10,186 nucleotides of DNA, taken from contig DIHF01000018.1 of assembly GCA_002420015.1 (NCBI GenBank), positions 1 to 10,186 of the forward strand, given 5' to 3'. The translations under genes and the position numbers were made by a program. The stretch comes from Micavibrio sp. UBA5703 (GTDB lineage Bacteria; Pseudomonadota; Alphaproteobacteria; Micavibrionales; Micavibrionaceae). A model generated the notes under the pieces. The model worked only from the letters and a program-made list of their open reading frames with translations. It was not told the DNA's origin and did not search any database. Positions 1 through 6,381 of the stretch are shown here, in pieces (position 1 is the stretch's first letter; every line of letters begins with the position of its first letter).

Positions 1-1148
1 AAGTTGTAGTGCAGCATGAAGCGCTGTTTGTATTCTCCTTCCAGCGCGTCGATGATTTGTTCATCCTGTCCGGTGCCCAGCGTCGTGACAACGAGCGCCT
101 GTGTTTCGCCGCGTGTGAACAGCGCGGAGCCGTGCGTACGGGGCAGAACGCCAACCTCGGCAACGATCGGGCGGACGGTTTTGGTGTCGCGTCCGTCGAT
201 ACGGCCTCCGGTTTTCAGGATCTGGCCGCGCACAACATCGGCTTCGAGCGATTTGAACTTGGAAGAAATAAGGTTCTTGTCGATACCGTTCTCTTCGTTC
301 GTAAAGGCTTCGACAGCCGAATCACGCACGGCGGAAACGGCTTTCTGGCGCTCCAGCTTGTTGGTGATGCTGTAGGCCTTGGCCACATCGCCGGCGTATT
401 TGCTCTTGATGTCGGCTTCGAGTTTTTTGATGTGGTCCGGTGTCTGGGGAACGTCCCAAGCGTCTTTTGCGCACATCTCGGCCAGTTCAATAATGCCGTT
501 GATGACGGCCTGATAGGCTTTGTGTCCGGCGCGTACGGCACCGAGCATGATTTCTTCGGATAGTTCGCTTGCTTCGGATTCAACCATCAGCACACCTTCC
601 TGCGTACCGGCAACGACGAGGTCGAGCTGGCTTGCGGCCATGTCCTGCATCGGCGGGTTGATGATGTATTCGCCGTCTTTATAGCCGACGCGCGCGCCGC
701 CAATCGGGCCCATGAACGGAATGCCGGAAATGGTCAGCGCGGCAGAGCAGCCCGCCATCGCGACCATATCGGGGTCGTTTTCAAGGTCGTGAGAGACGAC
801 TGTTGCGATGATCTGAACTTCATTCAGGAATTCTTTCGGGAACAGCGGACGGATCGGGCGGTCGATCAGGCGCGAGGTCAGCGTTTCCTTTTCGGAGGGG
901 CGCGCTTCGCGCTTGAAGAAGCCGCCGGGGATTTTACCGGCCGAGTAGGTTTTTTCCTGATAGTGGACGGAAAGCGGGAAGAAGTCCTGGCCTTCCTTGA
1001 TGCTTTTGGCGCCGACAACGGTGCAAAGCACGCTGGTTTCGCCGATGCTGGCCATGACGGAGCCGTCAGCCTGGCGGGCGATCTTTCCGGTCTCAAGCAC
1101 AAGGGTCTTGCCGGCAAAGTCGATTTCTTTTCTGTAGATTTTAAACAT
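1..1148 (-). CDS. pnp: Polyribonucleotide nucleotidyltransferase (PNPase), 3' end cut by window edge
   Basis: PNPase is the phosphorolytic 3'-5' exoribonuclease of mRNA turnover and the degradosome. The first 382 residues are present and the frame is open to the left edge. The first RNase PH-like domain covers roughly residues 1-145, with the family signature GGFFKREARPSEKETL at 75-90 followed by SRLIDRPIRPLFP. An alpha-helical linker follows (about 195-285). The second RNase PH-like domain begins with GGRIDGRD at 314-321 and LPRTHGSALFTRGETQAL at 335-352. The rest of that domain, which holds the catalytic residues, and the C-terminal KH and S1 RNA-binding domains lie outside the window. The ATG is preceded by AAAAGGAAA about 8 bases upstream. 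In related genomes pnp follows rpsO directly; here gpmA on the other strand separates them, so pnp should need its own promoter. Identity is not in doubt. Confidence 0.98.
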   Translation of the reverse strand, partial: MFKIYRKEIDFAGKTLVLETGKIARQADGSVMASIGETSVLCTVVGAKSIKEGQDFFPLSVHYQEKTYSAGKIPGGFFKREARPSEKETLTSRLIDRPIRPLFPKEFLNEVQIIATVVSHDLENDPDMVAMAGCSAALTISGIPFMGPIGGARVGYKDGEYIINPPMQDMAASQLDLVVAGTQEGVLMVESEASELSEEIMLGAVRAGHKAYQAVINGIIELAEMCAKDAWDVPQTPDHIKKLEADIKSKYAGDVAKAYSITNKLERQKAVSAVRDSAVEAFTNEENGIDKNLISSKFKSLEADVVRGQILKTGGRIDGRDTKTVRPIVAEVGVLPRTHGSALFTRGETQALVVTTLGTGQDEQIIDALEGEYKQRFMLHYN

Positions 1149-1178
1149 TATAATTATTTCCTTTTCAAAGTATCAAAA

Positions 1179-1202
1179 GCCCCTTTTCACATGAAAAAAG
1201 GC
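1179..1202 (-). promoter_or_regulatory. Stem-loop in the pnp leader
   Basis: On the minus strand GCCTTTTTTC and GAAAAGGGGC pair as a 10-bp stem (two of the pairs G-U) around the loop ATGT. It lies about 30 bases before the pnp start codon and is followed by TTTTGATAC, a run too weak for a confident terminator. In E. coli a long leader stem-loop of pnp is cut by RNase III and underlies PNPase autoregulation. This hairpin could play that part, but it is short and the role is inferred only from position. Confidence 0.4.
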
Positions 1203-1318
1203 GGTTAAGTTCCTAAATGGGTTTCGGGAGAGATTTCGGCGGACAGTGGAAGTGGCGTTTAAATCACCAACTCTACAGTCAACCGGAAATCTAGGCCGGT
1301 TAACCCTTGGTTTGTGCG

Positions 1319-1349
1319 ATTTTATGCCATTTTCCGTTGTAAAAGTCAA
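1319..1349 (-). promoter_or_regulatory. Candidate sigma70-type promoter for pnp
   Basis: On the minus strand TTGACT (1344-1349) is a 5/6 match to the -35 consensus. It is followed either by CATAAA at a 17-base spacing (1321-1326) or by TAAAAT at 19 bases (1319-1324). It would give a pnp leader of about 165 bases. Because gpmA breaks the usual rpsO-pnp linkage, a promoter is expected in this interval. The element is only a consensus match read by eye. Confidence 0.4.
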
Positions 1350-1381
1350 AGAATTCTTTTATGAACCGCGAATGAAAGAAT

Positions 1382-1451
1382 AACCACAGAGGCGCAGAGA
1401 CACAGAGAAAAATCAATATTTAAAACTCTGTGTCTCCGTGTCTCTGTGGTT
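1382..1451. repeat. 26-bp inverted repeat built of CACAGAG units
   Basis: The left arm (1382-1407) and right arm (1426-1451) match as inverted copies at 23 of 26 positions, around an A+T-rich 18-base spacer. As plus-strand RNA two of the three differences become G-U pairs, leaving one mismatch in a 26-bp stem. Each arm is a run of ACAGAG-type units. Short intergenic repeats of this CCACAGAG...ACACAGAG type are scattered in many unrelated environmental bacteria and often turn up in mis-called protein ends reading NHR-ETQR. The AACCGCGAATGAA just upstream (1364-1376) resembles another sequence often found beside such repeats. That family link is from memory, not from a search. The repeat ends 22 bases before the gpmA start. 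Confidence 0.85.
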
Positions 1452-1473
1452 TAAAAATATAAAAGGAAAAACA

Positions 1474-2094
1474 ATGAATTACCTAGTCTTATTGCGTCAC
1501 GGGCAGAGCCAGTGGAACCTGGAAAACCGTTTCACGGGCTTTCATAACGTCGATTTGACGGAAAAAGGCGAGGAAGAGGCCGGAAACGCCGGGCGTATGC
1601 TGAAGAAGGCCGGGATCAAATTTGACCATGTTTTCAGCTCAACCCAGACACGGGCAAACCGTACGGCAGAGATTGCATTGAAAGAGGCCGGGCAGGGCGC
1701 TCTTTTTGCCCAAATGGTGCGCCATGACGATCTGCGCGAGCGCGATTACGGCGACCTGACCGGGATGGACAAGGACGAGACGCGGGAGAAGTACGGCGCG
1801 GAGCAGGTGCATATCTGGCGGCGTTCGTATGATACACGACCACCCGGCGGGGAATGCCTGCGCGATGTGGTTGAAAACCGCGTGCGTCCCTATTATCAGG
1901 CCAATATCAAGCCGTTAATCGAGAAAGGCGAAAATGTTTTGATCGCCGCGCACGGCAATTCTTTGCGCGCCGTGCTGATTATCCTCGGCGTCGAAACGCC
2001 CGAGAGCATCAACGACGCCGAATTCCCGACAGGTATTCCACTGGTGTTCGAACTGGACGGCGGGAAGGTTGTGAAAAGGTATTTTTTGGATTAA
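1474..2094 (+). CDS. gpmA: 2,3-bisphosphoglycerate-dependent phosphoglycerate mutase
   Basis: This cytoplasmic glycolytic and gluconeogenic enzyme interconverts 3- and 2-phosphoglycerate through a phosphohistidine. The product is 206 residues, the short form usual in alphaproteobacteria (E. coli has 250). The histidine phosphatase signature LLRHGQSQWN is at 6-15, with H9 as the expected phosphorylated histidine. E89 in LRERDYGDLTG is the expected acid/base residue, and H160 in AAHGNSLRA the second active-site histidine. I chose the ATG at 1474 because AAAAGGAAAA lies just upstream and the protein then begins at the usual place. An in-frame GTG at 1438 falls inside the repeat arm and adds only unrelated residues. 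The gene is transcribed against its neighbours, divergent from pnp and convergent with rpsO, and interrupts the normal rpsO-pnp pair. All key residues are intact. Confidence 0.96.
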   Translation: MNYLVLLRHGQSQWNLENRFTGFHNVDLTEKGEEEAGNAGRMLKKAGIKFDHVFSSTQTRANRTAEIALKEAGQGALFAQMVRHDDLRERDYGDLTGMDKDETREKYGAEQVHIWRRSYDTRPPGGECLRDVVENRVRPYYQANIKPLIEKGENVLIAAHGNSLRAVLIILGVETPESINDAEFPTGIPLVFELDGGKVVKRYFLD

Positions 2095-2110
2095 CGTTTC
2101 CAACTTTATC

Positions 2111-2158
2111 GTCACCCCCGCAGTCTAAGCCCGGCATGCGCCGGGCCGCGGGGATGAC
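2111..2158. repeat. Palindromic element between convergent gpmA and rpsO
   Basis: Outer arms GTCACCCCCGC (2111-2121) and GCGGGGATGAC (2148-2158) pair at 10 of 11 positions. They enclose a second perfect stem, GCCCGGC (2129-2135) with GCCGGGC (2140-2146), around the loop ATGC. Seven unpaired bases lie on one side and one on the other. It sits 16 bases after the gpmA stop and 16 before the rpsO stop, where it could block read-through in both directions, but no T-run follows on either strand, so it is not a classical intrinsic terminator. The GTCA...TGAC ends with a GC-rich core recall short dispersed repeats of alphaproteobacterial genomes. Confidence 0.8.
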
Positions 2159-2174
2159 GAATAGGGTGGGTTAT

Positions 2175-2444
2175 TTAGCGGCGGATATTCAGGCCGTCGA
2201 TCAGCTTTTGATAACGGGCTTCGTCCTTGCGCTTGAGGTAATCAAGCAGCTTGCGGCGCTTGGCGACCATGGCCAGCAATCCGCGGCGCGAGTGAACGTC
2301 CTTTTTGTGGGTGTCCATGTGCTTTGACAACTCGTCAATGCGGCCGGTCAGGACGGCGACCTGTACTTCGGGCGACCCGGTGTCGCCTTTTTTGGTGGCG
2401 TATTTGCCGATAATTTCAGATTTCTTTTTAGCTTCCAGCGACAT
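2175..2444 (-). CDS. rpsO: 30S ribosomal protein S15
   Basis: S15 is a primary 16S rRNA-binding protein that organises the central domain and platform of the 30S subunit and contacts the 50S (bridge B4). The 89-residue product has the normal length. It carries the family signature in order: DTGSPEVQVAVLTGRI (21-36), H42 and H46 in the helical hairpin, SRRGLLAMVAKRRKLLDYL (52-70), and the terminal LNIRR. The ATG is preceded by TAGGAGA at good spacing. The gene starts 14 bases after the truB stop, so its ribosome binding site lies in that short gap and it is probably co-transcribed with truB. Downstream it runs towards the convergent gpmA and the palindromic element between them. Confidence 0.98.
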   Translation of the reverse strand: MSLEAKKKSEIIGKYATKKGDTGSPEVQVAVLTGRIDELSKHMDTHKKDVHSRRGLLAMVAKRRKLLDYLKRKDEARYQKLIDGLNIRR

Positions 2445-2458
2445 CGGTTTCTCCTATG

Positions 2459-3394
2459 TTAGAGGTTTAAGACTTTCACGGGTTTGATATCCGGTCCTTC
2501 GATCTCAACAAGGGCGATAGGTTTGCCTTTGTAAACCGCAAGAGCCGTTTGCCAGCCTTCCTCGTCCAGTCCCGTTTCTTCCAAACGTTTAAAATCGGGT
2601 CTGGCAATGAAGCTGAGCATCTGCCCGCTTTTCAGCCTTGCCGCTTCGTTCTCTTTAATGGCCAGCGCCGGGATGTCGTCCAGCGCGGTCTCAAGAGGCA
2701 GCAAGGCTTCAACAAGGGCCGGACTATCGCCCAATTCCTCGAGTTTTTCAAGGGAAATCGCGTTTTCTTCGGTAAACGGCCCTACGGCGGTCCTTCGCAG
2801 GGCTGAAACATAGCCGCAAGTGCCCAGATCAAGCGCCATATCCCGGGCCAGCGAGCGGATATAGGTGCCCTTGCCGCATGTGATTTCGAAGGCGGTTTCG
2901 TCGTCTTTCGATTCCAGAATAGTTAATGTCTCAACATAAACAATCCGGGATTTCAGTTCGACGTCCTGCCCCTCGCGGGCGAGGTCGTAGGCGCGCTGGC
3001 CGTCGATTTTTATGGCCGAGAATTTCGGCGGGGTTTGTTCGATTTCGCCAAGATATTTCCCGAGGATGGATTCAATCTGCCCGAGGGTAGGGCGCATGTC
3101 AGAGGTGGCGATAACAGAACCTTCGCCATCGTCCGTGTCACGCTGCTCTCCCCATTTGACGGTAAAGCGGTAGGTCTTGAGGCGGTCTTGGGCGAAGGGG
3201 ACGGTTTTGGTCGCCTCGCCAAGCGCGATGGGAAGAATGCCCGTGGCCAGCGGATCGAGCGTTCCGGCATGCCCGGCCTTTTGCGCATTGAACAGCCAGC
3301 GGACCTTGCCGACGGCCTGCGTCGAGGTCATGCCCGCCGGTTTGTCGAGATTGATCCAGCCGTCAACCTTTTCGCCTTTTCGCTTGCGCGCCAT
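2459..3394 (-). CDS. truB: tRNA pseudouridine(55) synthase
   Basis: TruB isomerises U55 in the T-loop of nearly all tRNAs and also acts as a tRNA chaperone. The product is 311 residues, normal for the family. Near the N-terminus it reads INLDKPAGMTST (14-25), and the catalytic motif GHAGTLDPLATG spans 41-52, with D47 as the nucleophile aspartate. QTPPKFSAIKIDGQRAYDLAREG follows, a typical TruB substrate-binding stretch, then GKGTYIRSLARDMA. The C-terminal 70 or so residues match the small TruB C-terminal domain by position. The ATG lies 2 bases after the rbfA TGA with no strong Shine-Dalgarno sequence, which suggests translational coupling to rbfA. Confidence 0.97.
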   Translation of the reverse strand: MARKRKGEKVDGWINLDKPAGMTSTQAVGKVRWLFNAQKAGHAGTLDPLATGILPIALGEATKTVPFAQDRLKTYRFTVKWGEQRDTDDGEGSVIATSDMRPTLGQIESILGKYLGEIEQTPPKFSAIKIDGQRAYDLAREGQDVELKSRIVYVETLTILESKDDETAFEITCGKGTYIRSLARDMALDLGTCGYVSALRRTAVGPFTEENAISLEKLEELGDSPALVEALLPLETALDDIPALAIKENEAARLKSGQMLSFIARPDFKRLEETGLDEEGWQTALAVYKGKPIALVEIEGPDIKPVKVLNL

Positions 3395-3396
3395 AT

Positions 3397-3795
3397 TCAG
3401 TTGCTTTCGGAGTCGGTGTCGTCGGCGTATTTGATTTCATGCAAAATCTGTTCGATGCGCTGCACGTTGTCGAAGGAGGTATCGGAAGCGAATCTGATGC
3501 GCGGTGTGAACTTTAGATTGGCCTGACGCGCGATTTCCTTTTGGAAGGTGGAGGCGTGATCGTTGAGCGCCGGAAGAAATTTGGCGATATCGGCGCCGCC
3601 AAGGGCGATCACGTAGGCCGTAGCGTTTTTAAGGTCGGGGCTGATGCGCACTTCCGTTACGGTTACGGCTGCCGCGTCGATCAGGGATTTATCCCTGAAA
3701 TGCCCGCGCAGCATGGTATCGGCAATAATGTGTTTGATCTGCTCACCGACGCGGAGCTGGCGCTGGGACGGCTGCGATCTGTTGTGGGAAGACAT
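3397..3795 (-). CDS. rbfA: 30S ribosome-binding factor RbfA
   Basis: RbfA is a small KH-fold protein that binds immature 30S subunits near helix 1 of 16S rRNA and helps late maturation and cold adaptation. The product has 132 residues, typical size. The N-terminal SQRQLRVGEQIKHIIADTML is the family opening helix, VTEVRISPDLKNATAYV forms the central strands, and the C-terminal part ends in FDNVQRIEQILHEI. The acidic tail DDTDSESN is not conserved. GGAG about 7 bases before the ATG supports the start. It begins 22 bases after the infB stop and runs into truB with a 2-base gap, so the three genes are likely one transcript. Confidence 0.96.
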   Translation of the reverse strand: MSSHNRSQPSQRQLRVGEQIKHIIADTMLRGHFRDKSLIDAAAVTVTEVRISPDLKNATAYVIALGGADIAKFLPALNDHASTFQKEIARQANLKFTPRIRFASDTSFDNVQRIEQILHEIKYADDTDSESN

Positions 3796-3817
3796 GATTA
3801 CTCCGCTTGCTCACATT

Positions 3818-6310
3818 TTACTGGATCGTGCGGGCTTCGGCGACGATTTCGTAGCATTCGATGACGTCGCCTTCTTTCAGGTCGTCGTAGTTTTCAAAGG
3901 CCATGCCGCACTCCATGCCTTCTTTGACTTCCTTGACCTCGTCCTGGTGGCGCTTGAGGGTTTTGAGCGTACCGCCATCCAGTATGACGACGTTGTCGCG
4001 CAGCAGGCGCACTTTCGCGCCGCGCTTGACGTTGCCCATTTCAACCATACATCCGGCGACCTTGCCGACCTTGCTGATGTGGAAGACCTGCAGGATTTTC
4101 GCCTGACCGAGATACTGCTCGCGCTCGATCGGCGCCAGCATGCCGGTGAGCAGAGCTTTGGCATCGTCAACGACGTTATAGATGACGTTGTAATAACGAA
4201 TATTAACACCATCGCGCTGCGCCAGCGAGCGGGCCTGCGCATTGGCGCGGACGTTAAAGCCGATGATGAGTGCCTTTGAGGCGCGGGCGAGGGTAACGTC
4301 GGATTCCGTGATGCCGCCGACACCACTGTGGAGAACCTGCACGACGATATCGGGGTTTTCCTCGGTGACCTTGGCCAGAGAACCGGCGATGGCCTCGATG
4401 GAGCCGTGGACGTCCGCCTTGATAAGGACGGGAAGAATGGTTTTTTCGCCTTCCGAGCGGCGCTCGACGAGCTGATCCATCGTCGTGCGGCCCTGAACGG
4501 CCTTGGCGGCCTGCGCCTCTTTTTTCTTGCGGTTCCGGTAGAGACTGATTTCACGGGCGCGAGATTCATCCTTTACGACGATGAAGGAGTCGCCTGCATC
4601 CGGCGCGGCACCAAGTCCCAGCACTTCGACCGGCTGGCCGGGGATGGCCTGCTGGATGTTCTGGCCGCGATCATTGATAAGGGCGCGGACTTTCCCGGAT
4701 TCCGCCCCGGCGACGAATACATCGCCGATACGAAGGGTTCCATTCTGGATCAGGACCGTGGCGACGGGGCCGCGGCCTTTTTCCAGCTTGGATTCGATGA
4801 CGACGCCCTGTCCCGGCCTGTTCGGGTTGGCGCGGAGTTCAAGAACTTCGGATTGCAGAAGGATCGTTTCTTCAAGTTTATCCAGATTGATTTTCTTCTT
4901 CGCGGAAACCTCAAGGCAAAGCGTATCGCCGCCCATTTCCTCCACGACGATTTCGTGCTGAAGAAGATCCTGTTTCACCTTTGCGGGGTTCGCGTCATGC
5001 AGGTCGATCTTGTTAATCGCAATGATGATCGGGACTTCGGCAGCCTTGGCGTGGCTGATGGCCTCAATCGTTTGCGGCATGATGCTGTCATTGGCAGCAA
5101 CGACGATCACGACGATGTCGGTGACGTGTGCGCCACGCGCGCGCATCTCGGTGAAGGCGGCGTGGCCCGGCGTGTCGAGGAAGGTGATTTTGTCGCCCGA
5201 TTTCATGGTGACCTGATAGGCACCGATATGCTGGGTGATGCCGCCGGCTTCCTGTGAAACGACATCCGTTTCGCGCAGAGCGTCGAGCAGGGAGGTCTTG
5301 CCGTGGTCGACGTGACCCATGATGGTGACGACAGGCGGGCGCGGCATGATGTCTTTGGGATCGTCGGATTCATCGCCAAGACCGATTTCAACGTCGGCTT
5401 CGGTGACGCGTTTGATGGTGTGGCCAAATTCGCCGATGACGAGTTCAGCCGTGTCGGCATCTATAACCTGTGTAATCGTGGCCATGACACCAAGCTTCAT
5501 AAGTGTCTTGACGACTTCGCCGCCCGGCTCGGCCATACGGTTGGCAAGTTCCTGCACGGTGATGGTTTCGGGGATGACAACCTCGCGCATAACTTTTTTG
5601 GGCGGCTCAAGCTGGCCGAGGGCGGCAAGACGCGCCTTTTCCCGTGCGCGTTTTTGCGAGGCCATCGAGCGCCCGCGGTCGCGTTCGTAATCGCGGTTGA
5701 GGGCCTGCGTAACTGTTATCCTTTTGCCGCGCCAGTTGTCGGTTTCCTTTGTGCGGGGCGGGACTTTCGCTTCGGCTTTTTTCAGCCTGTCCCTGACGCT
5801 GCCGCCGTATGAGTCCTCATCGTCATCGTCGCGTGCCTTGTCGCGGCGTGCGGCATGCGGGCCGAAATCATCGGCTGGCGCACCGGGTTCTGCGGCTTTC
5901 CTGCCGGGGCTGCGATCGGATGAAGGTTGATCGCTTTCGGTTTTCTTTCTTTGCTCTTCCTGCTGCTTTTTATTTTCAGCTTCTTTTGATTCAATCGTCG
6001 TACGGCGTTTGGGTAGAGTTGATTTCTTGGCACCGCCATCCGAAATAGCTTCACGCAGGGCCTTTGCTCTGGCCTCTTTTTCCTCATCGGTAAGCTGGCG
6101 CTGTTCAGGCGATGATACGGCATTTTCCTCGCCATGACCACCAAGTGTACGTTTGCGGCGTACCTCTACGGCAACGCTGGCACCGCTGCGCCCCTGCGTG
6201 ATGTTTTGCTGGCGCGCAACCGGGGATGCCGTTCCCGCGCCAAGGCTCAAGGTCTTGCCGGACAGGCTCAGCGTATTGCCGGGCTTTTTCGTTTCGTTTG
6301 TATCGCTCAT
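3818..6310 (-). CDS. infB: Translation initiation factor IF-2
   Basis: IF2 is the GTPase that places initiator fMet-tRNA on the 30S subunit and promotes subunit joining. The product has 830 residues. Residues 1-240 are a charged, low-complexity N-terminal extension; EVRRKRTLGG (49-58) and the following acidic-basic helix fit the IF2-associated region. An IF2_N domain spans about 247-300. The G domain follows: G1 GHVDHGKT (332-339), G2 in GGITQHIGAY (356-365), G3 DTPGHAAF (379-386), G4 NKID (433-436), G5 SAK (469-471). Domain II begins near 495 and the C-terminal domains near 615, from LPVLIKADVHGSIEAI to the end. The start ATG has only a weak purine stretch upstream (GAAAGAAG). It lies 71 bases downstream of nusA with no ylxR gene between. 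rbfA follows closely. The gene is intact. Confidence 0.98.
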   Translation of the reverse strand: MSDTNETKKPGNTLSLSGKTLSLGAGTASPVARQQNITQGRSGASVAVEVRRKRTLGGHGEENAVSSPEQRQLTDEEKEARAKALREAISDGGAKKSTLPKRRTTIESKEAENKKQQEEQRKKTESDQPSSDRSPGRKAAEPGAPADDFGPHAARRDKARDDDDEDSYGGSVRDRLKKAEAKVPPRTKETDNWRGKRITVTQALNRDYERDRGRSMASQKRAREKARLAALGQLEPPKKVMREVVIPETITVQELANRMAEPGGEVVKTLMKLGVMATITQVIDADTAELVIGEFGHTIKRVTEADVEIGLGDESDDPKDIMPRPPVVTIMGHVDHGKTSLLDALRETDVVSQEAGGITQHIGAYQVTMKSGDKITFLDTPGHAAFTEMRARGAHVTDIVVIVVAANDSIMPQTIEAISHAKAAEVPIIIAINKIDLHDANPAKVKQDLLQHEIVVEEMGGDTLCLEVSAKKKINLDKLEETILLQSEVLELRANPNRPGQGVVIESKLEKGRGPVATVLIQNGTLRIGDVFVAGAESGKVRALINDRGQNIQQAIPGQPVEVLGLGAAPDAGDSFIVVKDESRAREISLYRNRKKKEAQAAKAVQGRTTMDQLVERRSEGEKTILPVLIKADVHGSIEAIAGSLAKVTEENPDIVVQVLHSGVGGITESDVTLARASKALIIGFNVRANAQARSLAQRDGVNIRYYNVIYNVVDDAKALLTGMLAPIEREQYLGQAKILQVFHISKVGKVAGCMVEMGNVKRGAKVRLLRDNVVILDGGTLKTLKRHQDEVKEVKEGMECGMAFENYDDLKEGDVIECYEIVAEARTIQ

Positions 6311-6328
6311 GTACTTCTTTCAGTGCCG

Positions 6329-6365
6329 GACCGGATAAAATGAATTTTCATCATCCTATCCGGTC
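6329..6365 (-). promoter_or_regulatory. Hairpin in the nusA-infB spacer
   Basis: A perfect 9-bp inverted repeat, GACCGGATA with TATCCGGTC, encloses 19 bases on the nusA-infB transcript. The loop itself contains ATGA/TCAT, which could extend the stem. It ends 18 bases before the infB start codon, so it lies next to the ribosome binding region. No T-run follows, which argues against an intrinsic terminator. It may be a processing site, a translational control element, or a scar of a lost gene; the sequence does not decide between these. Confidence 0.5.
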
Positions 6366-6381
6366 AAGCGGGTTTTCTCCA

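Larger units (their letters stand above)
1149..1473. other. Divergent pnp/gpmA intergenic region
   Basis: These 325 bases separate the divergent pnp and gpmA genes and hold no credible ORF. From the pnp side they contain its ribosome binding site, the leader stem-loop, a small inverted repeat AACCGG/CCGGTT (1281-1286 and 1296-1301, 9-base loop), the candidate pnp promoter, and then the CACAGAG inverted repeat that runs almost to gpmA. I see no clear gpmA promoter outside that repeat. Confidence 0.6.

Noticed and set aside
1438..1473. Upstream GTG start for gpmA
   Set aside because: It would add 12 residues encoded by the repeat arm and leader. The ATG at 1474 has a Shine-Dalgarno stretch and gives the usual GpmA N-terminus.
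2111..2158. Classical rho-independent bidirectional terminator between gpmA and rpsO
   Set aside because: The stems are strong, but no T-run follows on either strand. It is better described as a palindromic repeat that may also limit read-through.
5080..5100. ANDSIMPQ in the IF2 G domain in place of the more familiar ADDGVMPQ
   Set aside because: All G1-G5 motifs are intact, and substitutions at these two positions occur, as far as I recall, in other alphaproteobacterial IF2 proteins. Probably lineage variation rather than altered function.
4328..5257. Long plus-strand open frame of 309 codons opposite infB
   Set aside because: It is wholly antisense to the conserved IF2 G domain and domain II, where codon bias keeps the opposite frame open. 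It has no recognisable family or convincing ribosome binding site.
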